DNA from: Pseudocercospora fijiensis CIRAD86
Lineage: Eukaryota; Ascomycota; Dothideomycetes; Mycosphaerellales; Mycosphaerellaceae
Reading direction: 5' to 3'
Length of the DNA: 64,000 nucleotides
Assembly (NCBI RefSeq): GCF_000340215.1
Contig: NW_006921532.1
Location: forward strand, 10,577,764 to 10,641,763
The translations under genes were made by a program, and so were the position numbers. The notes beneath the pieces were generated by a model. The model saw nothing but the letters and a program-made list of their open reading frames with translations. It had not been told where the DNA came from and did no database searches. The stretch's first letter is position 1; every line of letters begins with the position of its first letter. This document shows positions 52,684-62,161 of this stretch, piece after piece.

Positions 52684-55140
52684 TCAACCTTCTACCTCCA
52701 TCAACTGCGGCGCCTCCTCATCGCCTTGCTGACTCGCCCGCCAGATCTGCGCCTGTCTCGGCCACACTCGCTTGTACATGCTCACAGCGACAGCATCAAG
52801 CGGGTTGATCTTGCCATCGAACGTAGCCTTAAAGTATCCATGCGTACCAAGCGGCTCTTTGATGAAACCGCTTCGTCCTCTCTTAGTCCACAATTGCAAA
52901 GCACGGAAGTAGTTGACATCGTCGTTGTTGAAGAACATGTATCGTACGGTGACCAGCTTCTTATGGATCTTGTACGGATGACCTGTGAGGATGATGCGCT
53001 TGGCAATGATGCGCTGCGTTGATGGCGGTAACGTGGTGCCAGTCGCGATCATCGTGAAAAGGCCGGTGGTGGGATTCAGTGATTGAGCGAGGTCTTCTAC
53101 AGCATCAGTAGCAGGTTTCGGCGTTGAAAAGAAAAGACAAGGCACTGATCCCCAAGTCACCGGGCCGATGAAGGTTGCTACTGCTGTTTGTCCGGGATGC
53201 AGGTAACGGTCGAATTTGTGGACATTGTTTGGCGTGTTCCCTGCAGCACTGAACAGTGGGTTGATGAGCACACGACGAGGACCGCATTGCATTACGATTG
53301 ACGTCTTGCTCTTGATCGGTTCTGGGTGTTCTGAGGAGAGCGACATGGACACATTCACTACAGTGCGTTTGTGCTCATGTCGAAGGAGAGAGAAGAGTGT
53401 CGTTGGCTTGGGTAGCGAAGCGATCTCTTCGCGACGGTCCTCGGGAATCCGTAGGTGGACGTTCACTCTCGTGCCCGGCTTGACACCACCAAACATTGCC
53501 TCTTTGACAACACGATTCTTCGCAGACTTGTAGTCTGCGATCTCCAGCAGTCGACTGTACTCATCAGGTTCGTATGGCTTGTCCTCTTCTGTCTCCCATT
53601 TGCTTGTCCGTAAGCTTTTCAATCCTCTATACCGTGCCAGCCGTTCTCGCGCATTCATGTGGGGGTGCAACTCAATCTCATCTGGGAATTCCAGGTCATC
53701 TTCGGCATCTTCTCTTCTCTGCTTTCGATAGGCCTCGATTTGATCTGCCTCGGCATCTGGCGCTTGATCAAAGAATGCCTCGCTCTGTGCATATTCCGTA
53801 GCAGCGCCCGCTTCCGTAGCCTCGTCCATCCTATCTTCAAAATGGCCGTCTGCAGGTCCTGCTGCGACCGAGCCGTTCATGTTCATTCCATCGTCATCAT
53901 TGTCGTCTACATCTTCGAGGTCGGAGCCAGAATCCGAAAGATCGTCCAGATACCAAGCTGCCTGGTATTTGCTCGTTCCCCTCGGCAATCGTTTTGGAGC
54001 GGGAATGCCGTCATCTTTGTCCTCGTCAAAATAGTGGTGGTCATCAAGAAGGACCGCTTTACGATCCGAAGGGGCAATCGAGGCGGTGGGCATATCATCC
54101 ATGGTGGCTTCTTCCGGAGCAAGCTCTGCCAGATCGTCGCAATCTTCTGTAGGCTGTCCAAGGACCTGCTCTCCTTCTGGCACGTCAACAGCCATCTCGT
54201 CTTTCTTCGCCTTCTTATGCCTCTGCTCAAGTGGTGCAGCGGTAATTTTCTCAATCTGGAAGTCACCCCAATCTCCGACCTGGACCAGTCGGTCTGCATT
54301 GAGTCCTCTGCCCCGGACGACACCTGTAACGACGGCTTGCTCGCCTTCCATGCGACAGTCTTCCAGCAGCATCCAACTCCTATCCTCTCTCCAGCGAATA
54401 CCCTTTGGCATAGTCGTGCACAAACTCCTCATAACATTACTGCAATCCTGTCTGCTGCCCAGATCGTGCACCTTTTCTTGCGTAGCGAAGAAATGCGTAA
54501 TGAAGCTCCTCAAGCTTTTGACGACATCGGGTCTCTTCTTCGCCGGTTCCACCTTATCCAAGCCATAAACTCCAGTCAGCACGGTCGAGACACCCTGCGC
54601 CTCGATGCATCGCAAGATCTGCTCTCCTCGCTCGTCCGCTTCTTCATTGGCGCTGAGCACGAAGAGGACAAAATCTGCGACTCGACAGCTATCTAAGCAC
54701 TGTAGCATGTCGCGAGATGGGGTCAAATATCGAACTTTCTGCTTGAATCGTGGTATCCACACGCTCGACTGTGCTTGCTCCTCCGAATCGGCATCCACAC
54801 TCCCATTAAGCTCGTTGATGATGTCGCTCTGATTGATATCTTGGCAAAGCGGCACGATTGAAACGATTCTCGGAGCGCCATCCTTTCCAGCGAACACGGA
54901 GGCCTTGTCGTCGCGATCGTGTGCGTGGTTAATGCGAAGTTGCTTGGCACGGTTCTTACGGTCAAACTTGGACATGACCTGCTGATGCGGTGTCTTTCTT
55001 GTGCCTTTTGCCGTCTCCCACGCTTCGACCTTGCCCTTCTGCGCGTTCTTCAGCGAGTTCTTGGAAGCGTGGCGGGCTTTAAAAGGCTTGTTAACGGTTT
55101 TCGTGGTGGGGCGGTGGCTGTGGTGGTCGGTGGCGGCCAT
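52684..55140 (-). CDS. TSR1: TSR1, 40S ribosome maturation factor (BMS1/TSR1 family)
   Basis: This intronless protein of 818 residues has the size of yeast TSR1. The basic N-terminus (HSHRPTTKTVNKPFKARHAS; KGKVEAWETAKG) is typical. A GTPase-like domain without P-loop residues occupies about residues 85-260 (VADFVLFVLSANEEADERGE; GVYGLDKVEPAKK). An acidic insert lies at about 410-520. The conserved C-terminal beta-barrel has RERLARYRGLKSLRTSKWET, KPGTRVNVHLRIP, NNVHKFDRYLHPGQTAVATF and YKIHKKLVTVRYMFFN. TSR1 binds late pre-40S particles and blocks early subunit joining. It is convergent with no close gene; upstream lies a GC-rich region leading to the next gene pair. Confidence 0.95.
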   Translation of the reverse strand: MAATDHHSHRPTTKTVNKPFKARHASKNSLKNAQKGKVEAWETAKGTRKTPHQQVMSKFDRKNRAKQLRINHAHDRDDKASVFAGKDGAPRIVSIVPLCQDINQSDIINELNGSVDADSEEQAQSSVWIPRFKQKVRYLTPSRDMLQCLDSCRVADFVLFVLSANEEADERGEQILRCIEAQGVSTVLTGVYGLDKVEPAKKRPDVVKSLRSFITHFFATQEKVHDLGSRQDCSNVMRSLCTTMPKGIRWREDRSWMLLEDCRMEGEQAVVTGVVRGRGLNADRLVQVGDWGDFQIEKITAAPLEQRHKKAKKDEMAVDVPEGEQVLGQPTEDCDDLAELAPEEATMDDMPTASIAPSDRKAVLLDDHHYFDEDKDDGIPAPKRLPRGTSKYQAAWYLDDLSDSGSDLEDVDDNDDDGMNMNGSVAAGPADGHFEDRMDEATEAGAATEYAQSEAFFDQAPDAEADQIEAYRKQRREDAEDDLEFPDEIELHPHMNARERLARYRGLKSLRTSKWETEEDKPYEPDEYSRLLEIADYKSAKNRVVKEAMFGGVKPGTRVNVHLRIPEDRREEIASLPKPTTLFSLLRHEHKRTVVNVSMSLSSEHPEPIKSKTSIVMQCGPRRVLINPLFSAAGNTPNNVHKFDRYLHPGQTAVATFIGPVTWGSVPCLFFSTPKPATDAVEDLAQSLNPTTGLFTMIATGTTLPPSTQRIIAKRIILTGHPYKIHKKLVTVRYMFFNNDDVNYFRALQLWTKRGRSGFIKEPLGTHGYFKATFDGKINPLDAVAVSMYKRVWPRQAQIWRASQQGDEEAPQLMEVEG

Positions 55141-55966
55141 GGAGTGAGACGATGCGCGAGGGCCGTCGCCGCCGGCCTTGAAGCGAAAAGGGAGTGCGCT
55201 GGCCAGCTTGGCGTCGGGTGGAGAGAATGTGTTGTCACTGCAGATTTATGTTCACAGTCGAGGCAATGCAGAAATTCGAGCAGGCCCTTATCGATAAGAC
55301 GGTGGTCACCACGTGGCTTTGCGGTGTGGAAAGCGAAAGCCATGGTGGCCTGATTTGCTCCTTCTCCCATTTGCCTCACAGACCAGACATCTCGTCATCA
55401 CACTCCACAGGAATCTAAGAAAAGCTGGATCGGGCTGGTTAGGAGACGTAGGCTGGATAGGATCGGGGACATACGCTGTTGCGAGTAGCTTAGGTACTGC
55501 ACAGTGGAGGTGTGATCCCGTACTGGAATGGAACTGAGCATCTGGGAGTACCATAGTGTGTCGAACTAGCACTTTCGAGAGAGAGAGCGTAAGAGTGGTA
55601 GACGCAAATGGCTTGCAAGTAAGAGAAGGCAGCACCATCCGAGCCGTCTGGATCGTACAATATCGGACCAATGAACCGTCGGCGAGGAGCATCCAGAAGT
55701 GAAGCAGCAACTTGCCTCAAATTCGGTGCAGCCCTCACACAGTTTGCAGCAGCATCCGCAACGCCGTTACATCTGACAACTATCACAAGCATCATTAGCC
55801 AACGCGCGCACCTGTACCCGCTGCCTGCCAAACCTCACTTACCGTAAGGCGAAACTCTTTCTTCTCACTCCTCCACATCCACCTCCAACCTCCTCCCACC
55901 CACAAACAAGAACCCCCACTCCAACCATCAAAACCTCCATCCACCCTCAACCCCACCACCCTCACA
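55141..55966. other. Intergenic region upstream of TSR1 and of the small nuclear-type gene
   Basis: This is an 826-bp region shared by two divergent genes (TSR1 minus, the acidic-tail gene plus). Just before 55967 there is a C-rich, pyrimidine-rich tract. No telobox was found. Confidence 0.5.
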
Positions 55967-56435
55967 ATGCCCCCCACCACCAACTCCCCCCAATTCACCT
56001 TCCAAATCGTCTCCTGCCTCCTCGCCGCCCTCTCCGAATCCGGCACCACCTTGGGCGCAAAACACTACAAAATCATGGCGCAAATCGACGGAACGAAGAC
56101 GGCTTCGGGATACGAACATATGTTTCGCGCGGTGAAAGCGAGGGCCAAAGAGATAAACGAGGAGATTGGGAGGGGGGAGAAGGAGAAGAAGGTCGAAGGG
56201 GGGAAGAACAAGAGAGGTGAGTTCGACTCCAGGGTGATTTTGTGGTTTTGCTAAAATTCTTTGGTTTGGAATAGGTCGGAAAGTTAATAATACCAAGGCC
56301 AAGGCTAAGGAGGAGAATGGAGATGATGATGTTGACGACGAGGAGACGCCGAGGAAGAAGGCTAAGGTCAAGAAGGAGAAATTGGAGGAGGAGGAGGACG
56401 AGGACGATGACGATGATGGACTTGATGAACTTTGA
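55967..56435 (+). CDS. Small fungal protein with acidic C-terminal tail, function unknown
   Basis: Two exons (55967-56216 and 56275-56435) flank a 58-nt intron (GTGAGT...ATAG). The product has 136 residues. The conserved head (FTFQIVSCLLAALSESGTTL; GAKHYKIMAQIDGTKTASGY; EHMFRAVKARAKEI) looks like a compact helical domain similar in style to fungal Myb-like 'nuclear' proteins. The rest is a lysine-rich segment followed by an acidic tail (EEEEDEDDDDDGLDEL). A chromatin or histone-related role is possible from charge alone; that is speculation. The first exon in isolation would read into the intron and stop. Confidence 0.72.
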
Positions 56436-56510
56436 CTTTCGAGGTCTTGGGCTCCTATCATACTACGAAGGTGATATTCAGAGAGCAAGACTAGATCTGG
56501 TCGATCTTGA

Positions 56511-56532
56511 TAGAGAGAGAGAGAGGGAGAGG
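56511..56532. repeat. (GA)n microsatellite
   Basis: A GA-rich dinucleotide tract lies in the 3' region of the preceding gene. It is not coding. Confidence 0.8.
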
Positions 56533-56729
56533 AAGGGAGCTAATACATGCATGAATGGTACTGTACGATAAGGTGAGCGAGTGGCAGGGAATGACCTACT
56601 CAAGCTCAGTGGAAAAGAACTACTACACACATGCATGAACTGTACGATCACTTCGGCAACAATAATGATGAAAACTTCCCAACCCCTTCATTTTCATAAT
56701 CATCAGAAATCTATCACATCAACCACTAC

Positions 56730-59474
56730 TCACTCCCACCTCTCCTTCCACTCACTCGAAATCTTCTCCAACTCCCGATTCAACCGCCTCTCATCCTCTT
56801 CATCAATATGGCCTTCCTGAGACAACCTCCTCGCCTTACTCATCACCGCCTTGAAACGATCCTGCAATCGCAACTCCGCCTCACGCCTCTCCTTAGCTTT
56901 CCGGACCAAATACTTGAAATCGTTATCCTCCACGGCTCGCTGGAAGACTTTTCGCATATACGGGGAATAAAGCTGGCAACTGCATCCCATGCCTTCGTTG
57001 TAGACGGGTTGCAACGTGCGTTGGAATTTCTTGGCCAGAGACTTGTTTTTTCTGATCTCGCGTTCCACAACTGCCTCGAAGCAATCTTCGCACACGGTCA
57101 TGGCGGGTGCAAGATCAGGGATGTAATGCCAGAGGGCATTGACGAGCACATTGTCCCTTGTGCATTCACGTAGACGTGTCTTGCGCTCGACCAGCTCGAT
57201 GAGGGGCATTGGATCTGCGTTCTTTCGTGCCTGCAATGCTTTCTCGTGTGAAGACACCAACGCATCTAGATACGTGGAGAATCTTGTGCTGTCCGTGCGT
57301 ATGGCGCAGACACTCTTCGTATAGGATGCTCTGGCAGGCAGTCGGACGAAGACACCAGAAAGCGTTGGAAGCAGACACTCAATCTTGCGAACGTCACCAT
57401 AGCAGAGATGGAAGTCGCGGACGAAAAGTCCATCGGGGTCACGCAGGCCATACCAATTCTGAACCGACTCGGTACCTCCTGGGCACGGTGTGCTGCTCTC
57501 CTCGATATCGGCAACATCCTGCAAAAGCGTCAAGTCGGTTCTTTGTTGCTGCAGGGTAAGGAGCCAAGCAAGTCTTATCCACGGCGATCCAAAAGCGCAT
57601 CGCACTTTCTCAAAGTCGTTGCGTGGAAGTGATCGTCTGAACAAAGGCCGGAATACCGTACGTTCGAAGAGGGTATCAATGCAGTCGGGACAGAAATCGA
57701 TATTTGTGTGGCCGATGATGGTATACCAATCGTGTTTGTCAGCCGCTGGTTCCTGTCTTGGACAAGGAGGCAATCCTTTCTTGACCAGGACTGCAAGTTC
57801 CTTCTTGGTCTGAGATGTGGTGGCGAAAGAGGCTGTGCGACTGTTTGCTGTAAACCGTGGTCTAGTGTCTGCTGCGACTGCAGGTGAAGCATCAGCAGCA
57901 GAATAGCCACGATTGAAAGTCGGTCTGATAGGGAGCTTGGCAGAGGATTGTGATGATATGCTGGGTGCCGGCGAAGAGTCTCGCGGAACATCGGTCATGG
58001 AGGATGGCGCAAGCATAGGATTCTTTGGAGGGTAGTAGGCGTGCTGACGATCGTCTGGCATGGCGATGCTCGACCCCATCAGGCTGTTGTCTTCCGGATA
58101 TGGCAGCGTGTTGGATGACTGGCTCGGTGTGAGATTGGGCGGAGTCTCCCTTGGAGTGGTCCTTCGTGATGAGCTTGATGTCGGCGTAGGCTCCTGAGAG
58201 ACAGCAGAACCAAGTCTCGAAGGAGGCATGCTTCGCCTTGCGGCATTGTTCGCCAGAAGCGTGCTCCAATCAAGATCGGTCCTCGGAAGACGTGGCGAAT
58301 CAGCAGCAGGCGTTAGAGGAGACGGTGAGGAAGGCCGCGACGTATTTTCCGAAGGAGGTTTCGAAGCGTTGATACTCGTACTGGGCGGGAACTCTGCGCT
58401 CATCCTCGGCGAGCGCGAAAGAGGCGTGTCATTGGCCACAGATCCTTCTCGGGATACTGGTCGTGACGACGAATAGCTCCGATCACGAGAGCGCGGGTAG
58501 AAGCGTTCAGCAGATCTTGGATCGAGCGTTGCTGAGGCTTGCACAGGCATTTCGTGTGCTTCACTGAGAGATGTAGATGCCATCAAGGGCGTTGGTTTTC
58601 GCGACTTGTCGATGTTGAGCCGACCCAACGTTGGAAGAGTATTCTGCGTGTCAGTCATTCTCCTGGCATCCAGGTGTGCTCGTCTGATTGGAGGCGCATT
58701 GCCAGCAGGCAGAGTAGCGAAGTCGACGACAGAGCTCCGAGGGCCCTTGGGCTCGTTCAACTCGGCCATTCTCTTGCCATTGCCCGAGAGAGATTTTTTG
58801 TCATTGTAACGGCGATCATAGTCATCGTCGTCGATTGCAGACTCATCGGAAGCGTCGAGGCAGTCCTTCCCTACACGCGGGCCTGGGCTGTGTCGGCCGG
58901 AGTCCCTTCGAGGTGATCGAGGTCCATGGGCTGTAGCAGACTGAGGCGTCAATCGATGGCTTGACGACTCGTCCTTCTTCGACGGCGTAGACGGAGTGTA
59001 CGCATAAGGCGATGCTGTGCGCTTCGATATTTCCGGCGCATGCTGATCATGCTTGTTGATGTGCAGCCGCGATGGTTTCCGCCTGGCTCGACGCGCTCTC
59101 TCATCCTCGCTCGTCGGCGGCGTCGGGATGCCCGTGCTGCTGTGTCCCGGGCCTGTCGGCCTCGAGTGGCTGTGGTTGTGCTGGTGATATTCAGGTACAT
59201 CGATGATGACTGGCTCTTGATCGACGGTGCCCCGCGACGGTACTGTCTCGCTCTGGCTAATCTCCTTCAACAACTTCAGCGACCCAGCCTCCTTGCGCAA
59301 TGAGACCATCTCGTCTTCGGCACATGGCTGAGGTGGCCATGAGCGTCGCCTCCTCAACGGCGATCGGGAAGTTCTGCTCGTGACTGATGGGGTTGGCGGG
59401 CAGTGGTATCGCGGGTCATATCGATCGCTCGCTGGTTTGCTGGAGTAATGCGATCCGTGCCTGTCCATTTTCAT
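56730..59474 (-). CDS. Large fungal-specific protein: disordered Ser-rich N-terminus, conserved Cys-containing C-terminus
   Basis: This intronless protein of 914 residues has an N-terminal ~540 residues rich in Ser, Pro, Arg and Asp and probably disordered (TSRTSRSPLRRRRSWPP and similar). From about residue 545 to the end it is well ordered: DWYTIIGHTNIDFCPDCIDT, RNDFEKVRCAFGSPWIRLAW, GLFVRDFHLCYGDVRKIECL, MTVCEDCFEAVVEREIRKNK, CSCQLYSP. Two CxxC pairs (CPDC, CEDC) and a CSC suggest metal binding. A helical C-terminus (RREAELRLQDRFKAVMSKAR) ends the protein. The conserved half resembles uncharacterised proteins found widely in filamentous ascomycetes; I know no function. Met3 could be the start instead of Met1. 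Confidence 0.75.
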   Translation of the reverse strand: MKMDRHGSHYSSKPASDRYDPRYHCPPTPSVTSRTSRSPLRRRRSWPPQPCAEDEMVSLRKEAGSLKLLKEISQSETVPSRGTVDQEPVIIDVPEYHQHNHSHSRPTGPGHSSTGIPTPPTSEDERARRARRKPSRLHINKHDQHAPEISKRTASPYAYTPSTPSKKDESSSHRLTPQSATAHGPRSPRRDSGRHSPGPRVGKDCLDASDESAIDDDDYDRRYNDKKSLSGNGKRMAELNEPKGPRSSVVDFATLPAGNAPPIRRAHLDARRMTDTQNTLPTLGRLNIDKSRKPTPLMASTSLSEAHEMPVQASATLDPRSAERFYPRSRDRSYSSSRPVSREGSVANDTPLSRSPRMSAEFPPSTSINASKPPSENTSRPSSPSPLTPAADSPRLPRTDLDWSTLLANNAARRSMPPSRLGSAVSQEPTPTSSSSRRTTPRETPPNLTPSQSSNTLPYPEDNSLMGSSIAMPDDRQHAYYPPKNPMLAPSSMTDVPRDSSPAPSISSQSSAKLPIRPTFNRGYSAADASPAVAADTRPRFTANSRTASFATTSQTKKELAVLVKKGLPPCPRQEPAADKHDWYTIIGHTNIDFCPDCIDTLFERTVFRPLFRRSLPRNDFEKVRCAFGSPWIRLAWLLTLQQQRTDLTLLQDVADIEESSTPCPGGTESVQNWYGLRDPDGLFVRDFHLCYGDVRKIECLLPTLSGVFVRLPARASYTKSVCAIRTDSTRFSTYLDALVSSHEKALQARKNADPMPLIELVERKTRLRECTRDNVLVNALWHYIPDLAPAMTVCEDCFEAVVEREIRKNKSLAKKFQRTLQPVYNEGMGCSCQLYSPYMRKVFQRAVEDNDFKYLVRKAKERREAELRLQDRFKAVMSKARRLSQEGHIDEEDERRLNRELEKISSEWKERWE

Positions 59475-60813
59475 CAGTCGTCAGTTGCCGCCAAGTCGAT
59501 GTCTGTTCACGCGCTCGTACCCCACTCTCGCGTTGTTGTCCCTCGAAGATGGAATGTCAGGTCGACGCCGGGGTCGAGATGCGCTCGGATAGTCGTGGCG
59601 CTCGCGGTAAGACGGTTCCATGTGATCGATGGCAAAGCATCTGTCCAGTTGGATAAGATAGCTACTCAAGTGAAATGGGGTTCAAAGGAGACTAGGGCGG
59701 AGGAGAATAGAGGGCCTCGAGTTGCATGTGTTTCGCATATCAACTCCACAGCTGCTACTGCGCCCAGTGTGCTGCCCATGTCGAGTAGACACGGGTAGGG
59801 TAGGGTAGGGTAGGGTAGCTGCTGCGGCCTGGCGGAGCCTTGAGCTGCGGTGTTACGACAACCACGCCGTTCTCTGCAGAAGAGGGACCTCGCATCTCTC
59901 TGGTGGGCTGATGAACGAAGCCGCAGCTACTGGACACACATAGACTTTGGCGGGAAAGCCTTCCGGCGCATGTGAACGATGGCATTGGTCACCAGCCAAA
60001 CCGTGGCCCTTGCATCCTTTGCAGAACGTGCGCAGCATGACCAAAGAAACCCACTTCACCGCCCCTTCTGACAGCTTCAATGTTGGGAGTAGGAGTACTC
60101 CGCAGAGAGACCTGCACCCTCAAATTCACTCCTGACCCGCCAGGCACACCACTAGCAGCTCACCCCTCGTGGCGAAGACATCAACGATCTAGCTGCCGTG
60201 GCCACAGCCATTTAGATGGCACGGAAGAAGCTCTCAATCGTCACAGCAGTGAACATGCATATGCCATCTCGATCTCATGTTACGTTGAGCAGCAACGAAA
60301 CTTCTTCACCAGCCGAGAAAACCGACTGGATGCCAGGCAAGCAACGTGACGTGACGTGTTCGTGTCCACCTGAAAATGAACCCCGAGGAATGCAAAGCAC
60401 TGCCTCACAACAGCTGAACACGACAGAATGTTGTGTCTTCATCGAACTGCGGTATAGACCTCGATACGGTAGGAGCCAGCAGAAGATGCATAAATTGAGT
60501 GCAGCTGGAGGTGTTGCACAGCCCTCCCCTCCTTCTTCTTCCTCCCTCTCGGTGCCGTGCCCGCTACTTACATATCCGCACGCTACTGTGAAGAGCTCCC
60601 GCCCAGCTCTAGGGCTGACCATTACGCTGGAAACGAGGCAGTCACGAGACACTTGAGTCAGCAAAGAGGGAGGGAGTCAAGGTCTATACGAAACTTCTAT
60701 AGAAGAACTGTCGTTCTTCAATATCCATCAACACCGACCAACAAACCCTTCCTACCCAAAATCCCCTCCCGCTTTCCCCCTTCCCTTCCCTCCCTCCATT
60801 CCACCCCCCAAAC
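59475..60813. other. Intergenic region with a GGGTA repeat
   Basis: This is about 1.3 kb between the minus-strand 914-residue protein (start at 59474) and the 3' end of the minus-strand subtilase (60814). It contains the pentanucleotide tract at 59793-59817 and C-rich, CT-rich sequence near 60750-60820. No gene was recognised. Confidence 0.5.
59793..59817 (+). repeat. (GGGTA)5 tandem repeat
   Basis: Five exact GGGTA units occur. The unit differs from the usual fungal telomere TTAGGG, so it is a microsatellite, not a telomere remnant. Confidence 0.9.
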
Positions 60814-62161
60814 CTACGCCCCATTCCCATTATACGCAATCAAATTCGGACTCCCATCCCCACCATCCAAATTCCCAATAACATCCTTCGTAGCAAGCTC
60901 TCGAATCCTCTCACAAAGCTGCGCAGGCGAACGCGGACCTTCCAGCGCAAGAAGATAAGCCGCGAGACCCGCGATGTGAGGCGTCGCCATACTGGTACCC
61001 GAGATGGTGTTCACAGAAGTTCTGGACCCGATCCAAGCGCTCGTGATGTTTTGGCCGGGTGCGAAGATGTCGAGCAGAGGGCCGAAATTGGAGAAGCTGG
61101 CTATGGAGTCTGAGCGCGTTGTGGCGCCGACGGTGCAGGCCTGGGGGGTGGAGTTGGTTAGGATTTTGATGGTGGGTTGGGGATTGGGATTACGTACCTG
61201 AGGTGCAGATGCTGGGGATGAGTGACTGGCGTCTTCGCCCTCGTTACCGGCGGCTACGGCGATGAAAGCCCCTTCTTCGACGGCAGAGGCAATTGCATCG
61301 TTGGTGGTTCGAGAGAATGGGCCACCGAGAGACATACTGAGGACTGCGCGATCAATGTGTCCCTCCTGTTTGGCGTTGTCGACTGCCCATTGGATTCCTC
61401 GCAGAACACCAGAGTTGCTGCCGCTGCCATCAGCGCCAAGAACTTTCACCCCGATCAGGTTGGCATTCTTGGCCTATGATAAAGGAGGGTCAGCCATCGT
61501 TCAAGCTTCTCAAGACTGCATATACACTTACAACACCGTACTTGCTACCCGCAGCTGTTCCTGAGCAGTGAGTTCCATGTCCCTGATCATCCTCCCCATC
61601 AGAACCAGAGACGAAGCTCTTCCCAAGAGTCGCTCTTCCGCCAAATTCCGAATGCTCGGTATTGATACCAGTGTCAATCACATAGATGAAAGTGTCCTTG
61701 CCAGCAGAGCGGTCATAAATGTAATCGTCTGCGCCACGCTCACGGTGAGAAATCCTGCTCAAACCCCACGTCGACCCGTTCTGAGATGTCAGGCTCCCAT
61801 TTGCAAAAGGAGCATCCTGGCGCTGAGAAATATAGCCGCGAGGCACGGAAGCCCAGACTTTAGTGTCGGGTTCGACAGATGTGATAGCTCCGAGCGTCTC
61901 TAGAATATCTAAAATTGCATCGTCGCCGTCGAAGGAGAAACCTTTTACGCCACCGATGGTATAGTTGGCTTTTGACTCGACGCCTGCGGATTCGAAAACG
62001 GTGGAGAGGACCGTGTCGAGAAGTTCGTTGCTCTCAACACGAGCGATCCATGAGCCTGAAATTGTGTGTGCTGTCTGTACTCGATTGATCTTGGCTGTAA
62101 ACTGAGCAAGTGCTGCCGGCAGCACTGCTGACAGTGCGAGAAGATTCCTGATAGAGTGCAT
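60814..62161 (-). CDS. Secreted subtilisin-like serine protease (S8A, proteinase K type)
   Basis: The three exons are 62161-61532, 61473-61198 and 61140-60814. The introns are 58 nt (GTAAGT...ATAG) and 57 nt (GTACGT...CCAG). The product has 410 residues. The signal peptide is residues 1-19 (MHSIRNLLALSAVLPAALA). An I9 propeptide covers about 20-105 (GSWIARVESNELLDTVLSTV; FSFDGDDAILDILETLG). The mature protease has catalytic Asp163 (VIDTGINTEHSEFGG), His195 (GHGTHCSGTAAG), the oxyanion Asn in AAGNEG and Ser352 (SGTSMATPHIAG). The enzyme is an extracellular alkaline-type protease. Splicing was chosen to keep the reading frame through KYGV-AKNANLIGVKV and SAPQ-ACTVGATT. Confidence 0.93.

Noticed and set aside
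53659..54696. Plus-strand 345-codon open frame
   Set aside because: It is antisense to TSR1, whose family match is unambiguous.
59793..59817. Interstitial telomere repeat
   Set aside because: The unit is GGGTA, not TTAGGG, and only five copies are present.
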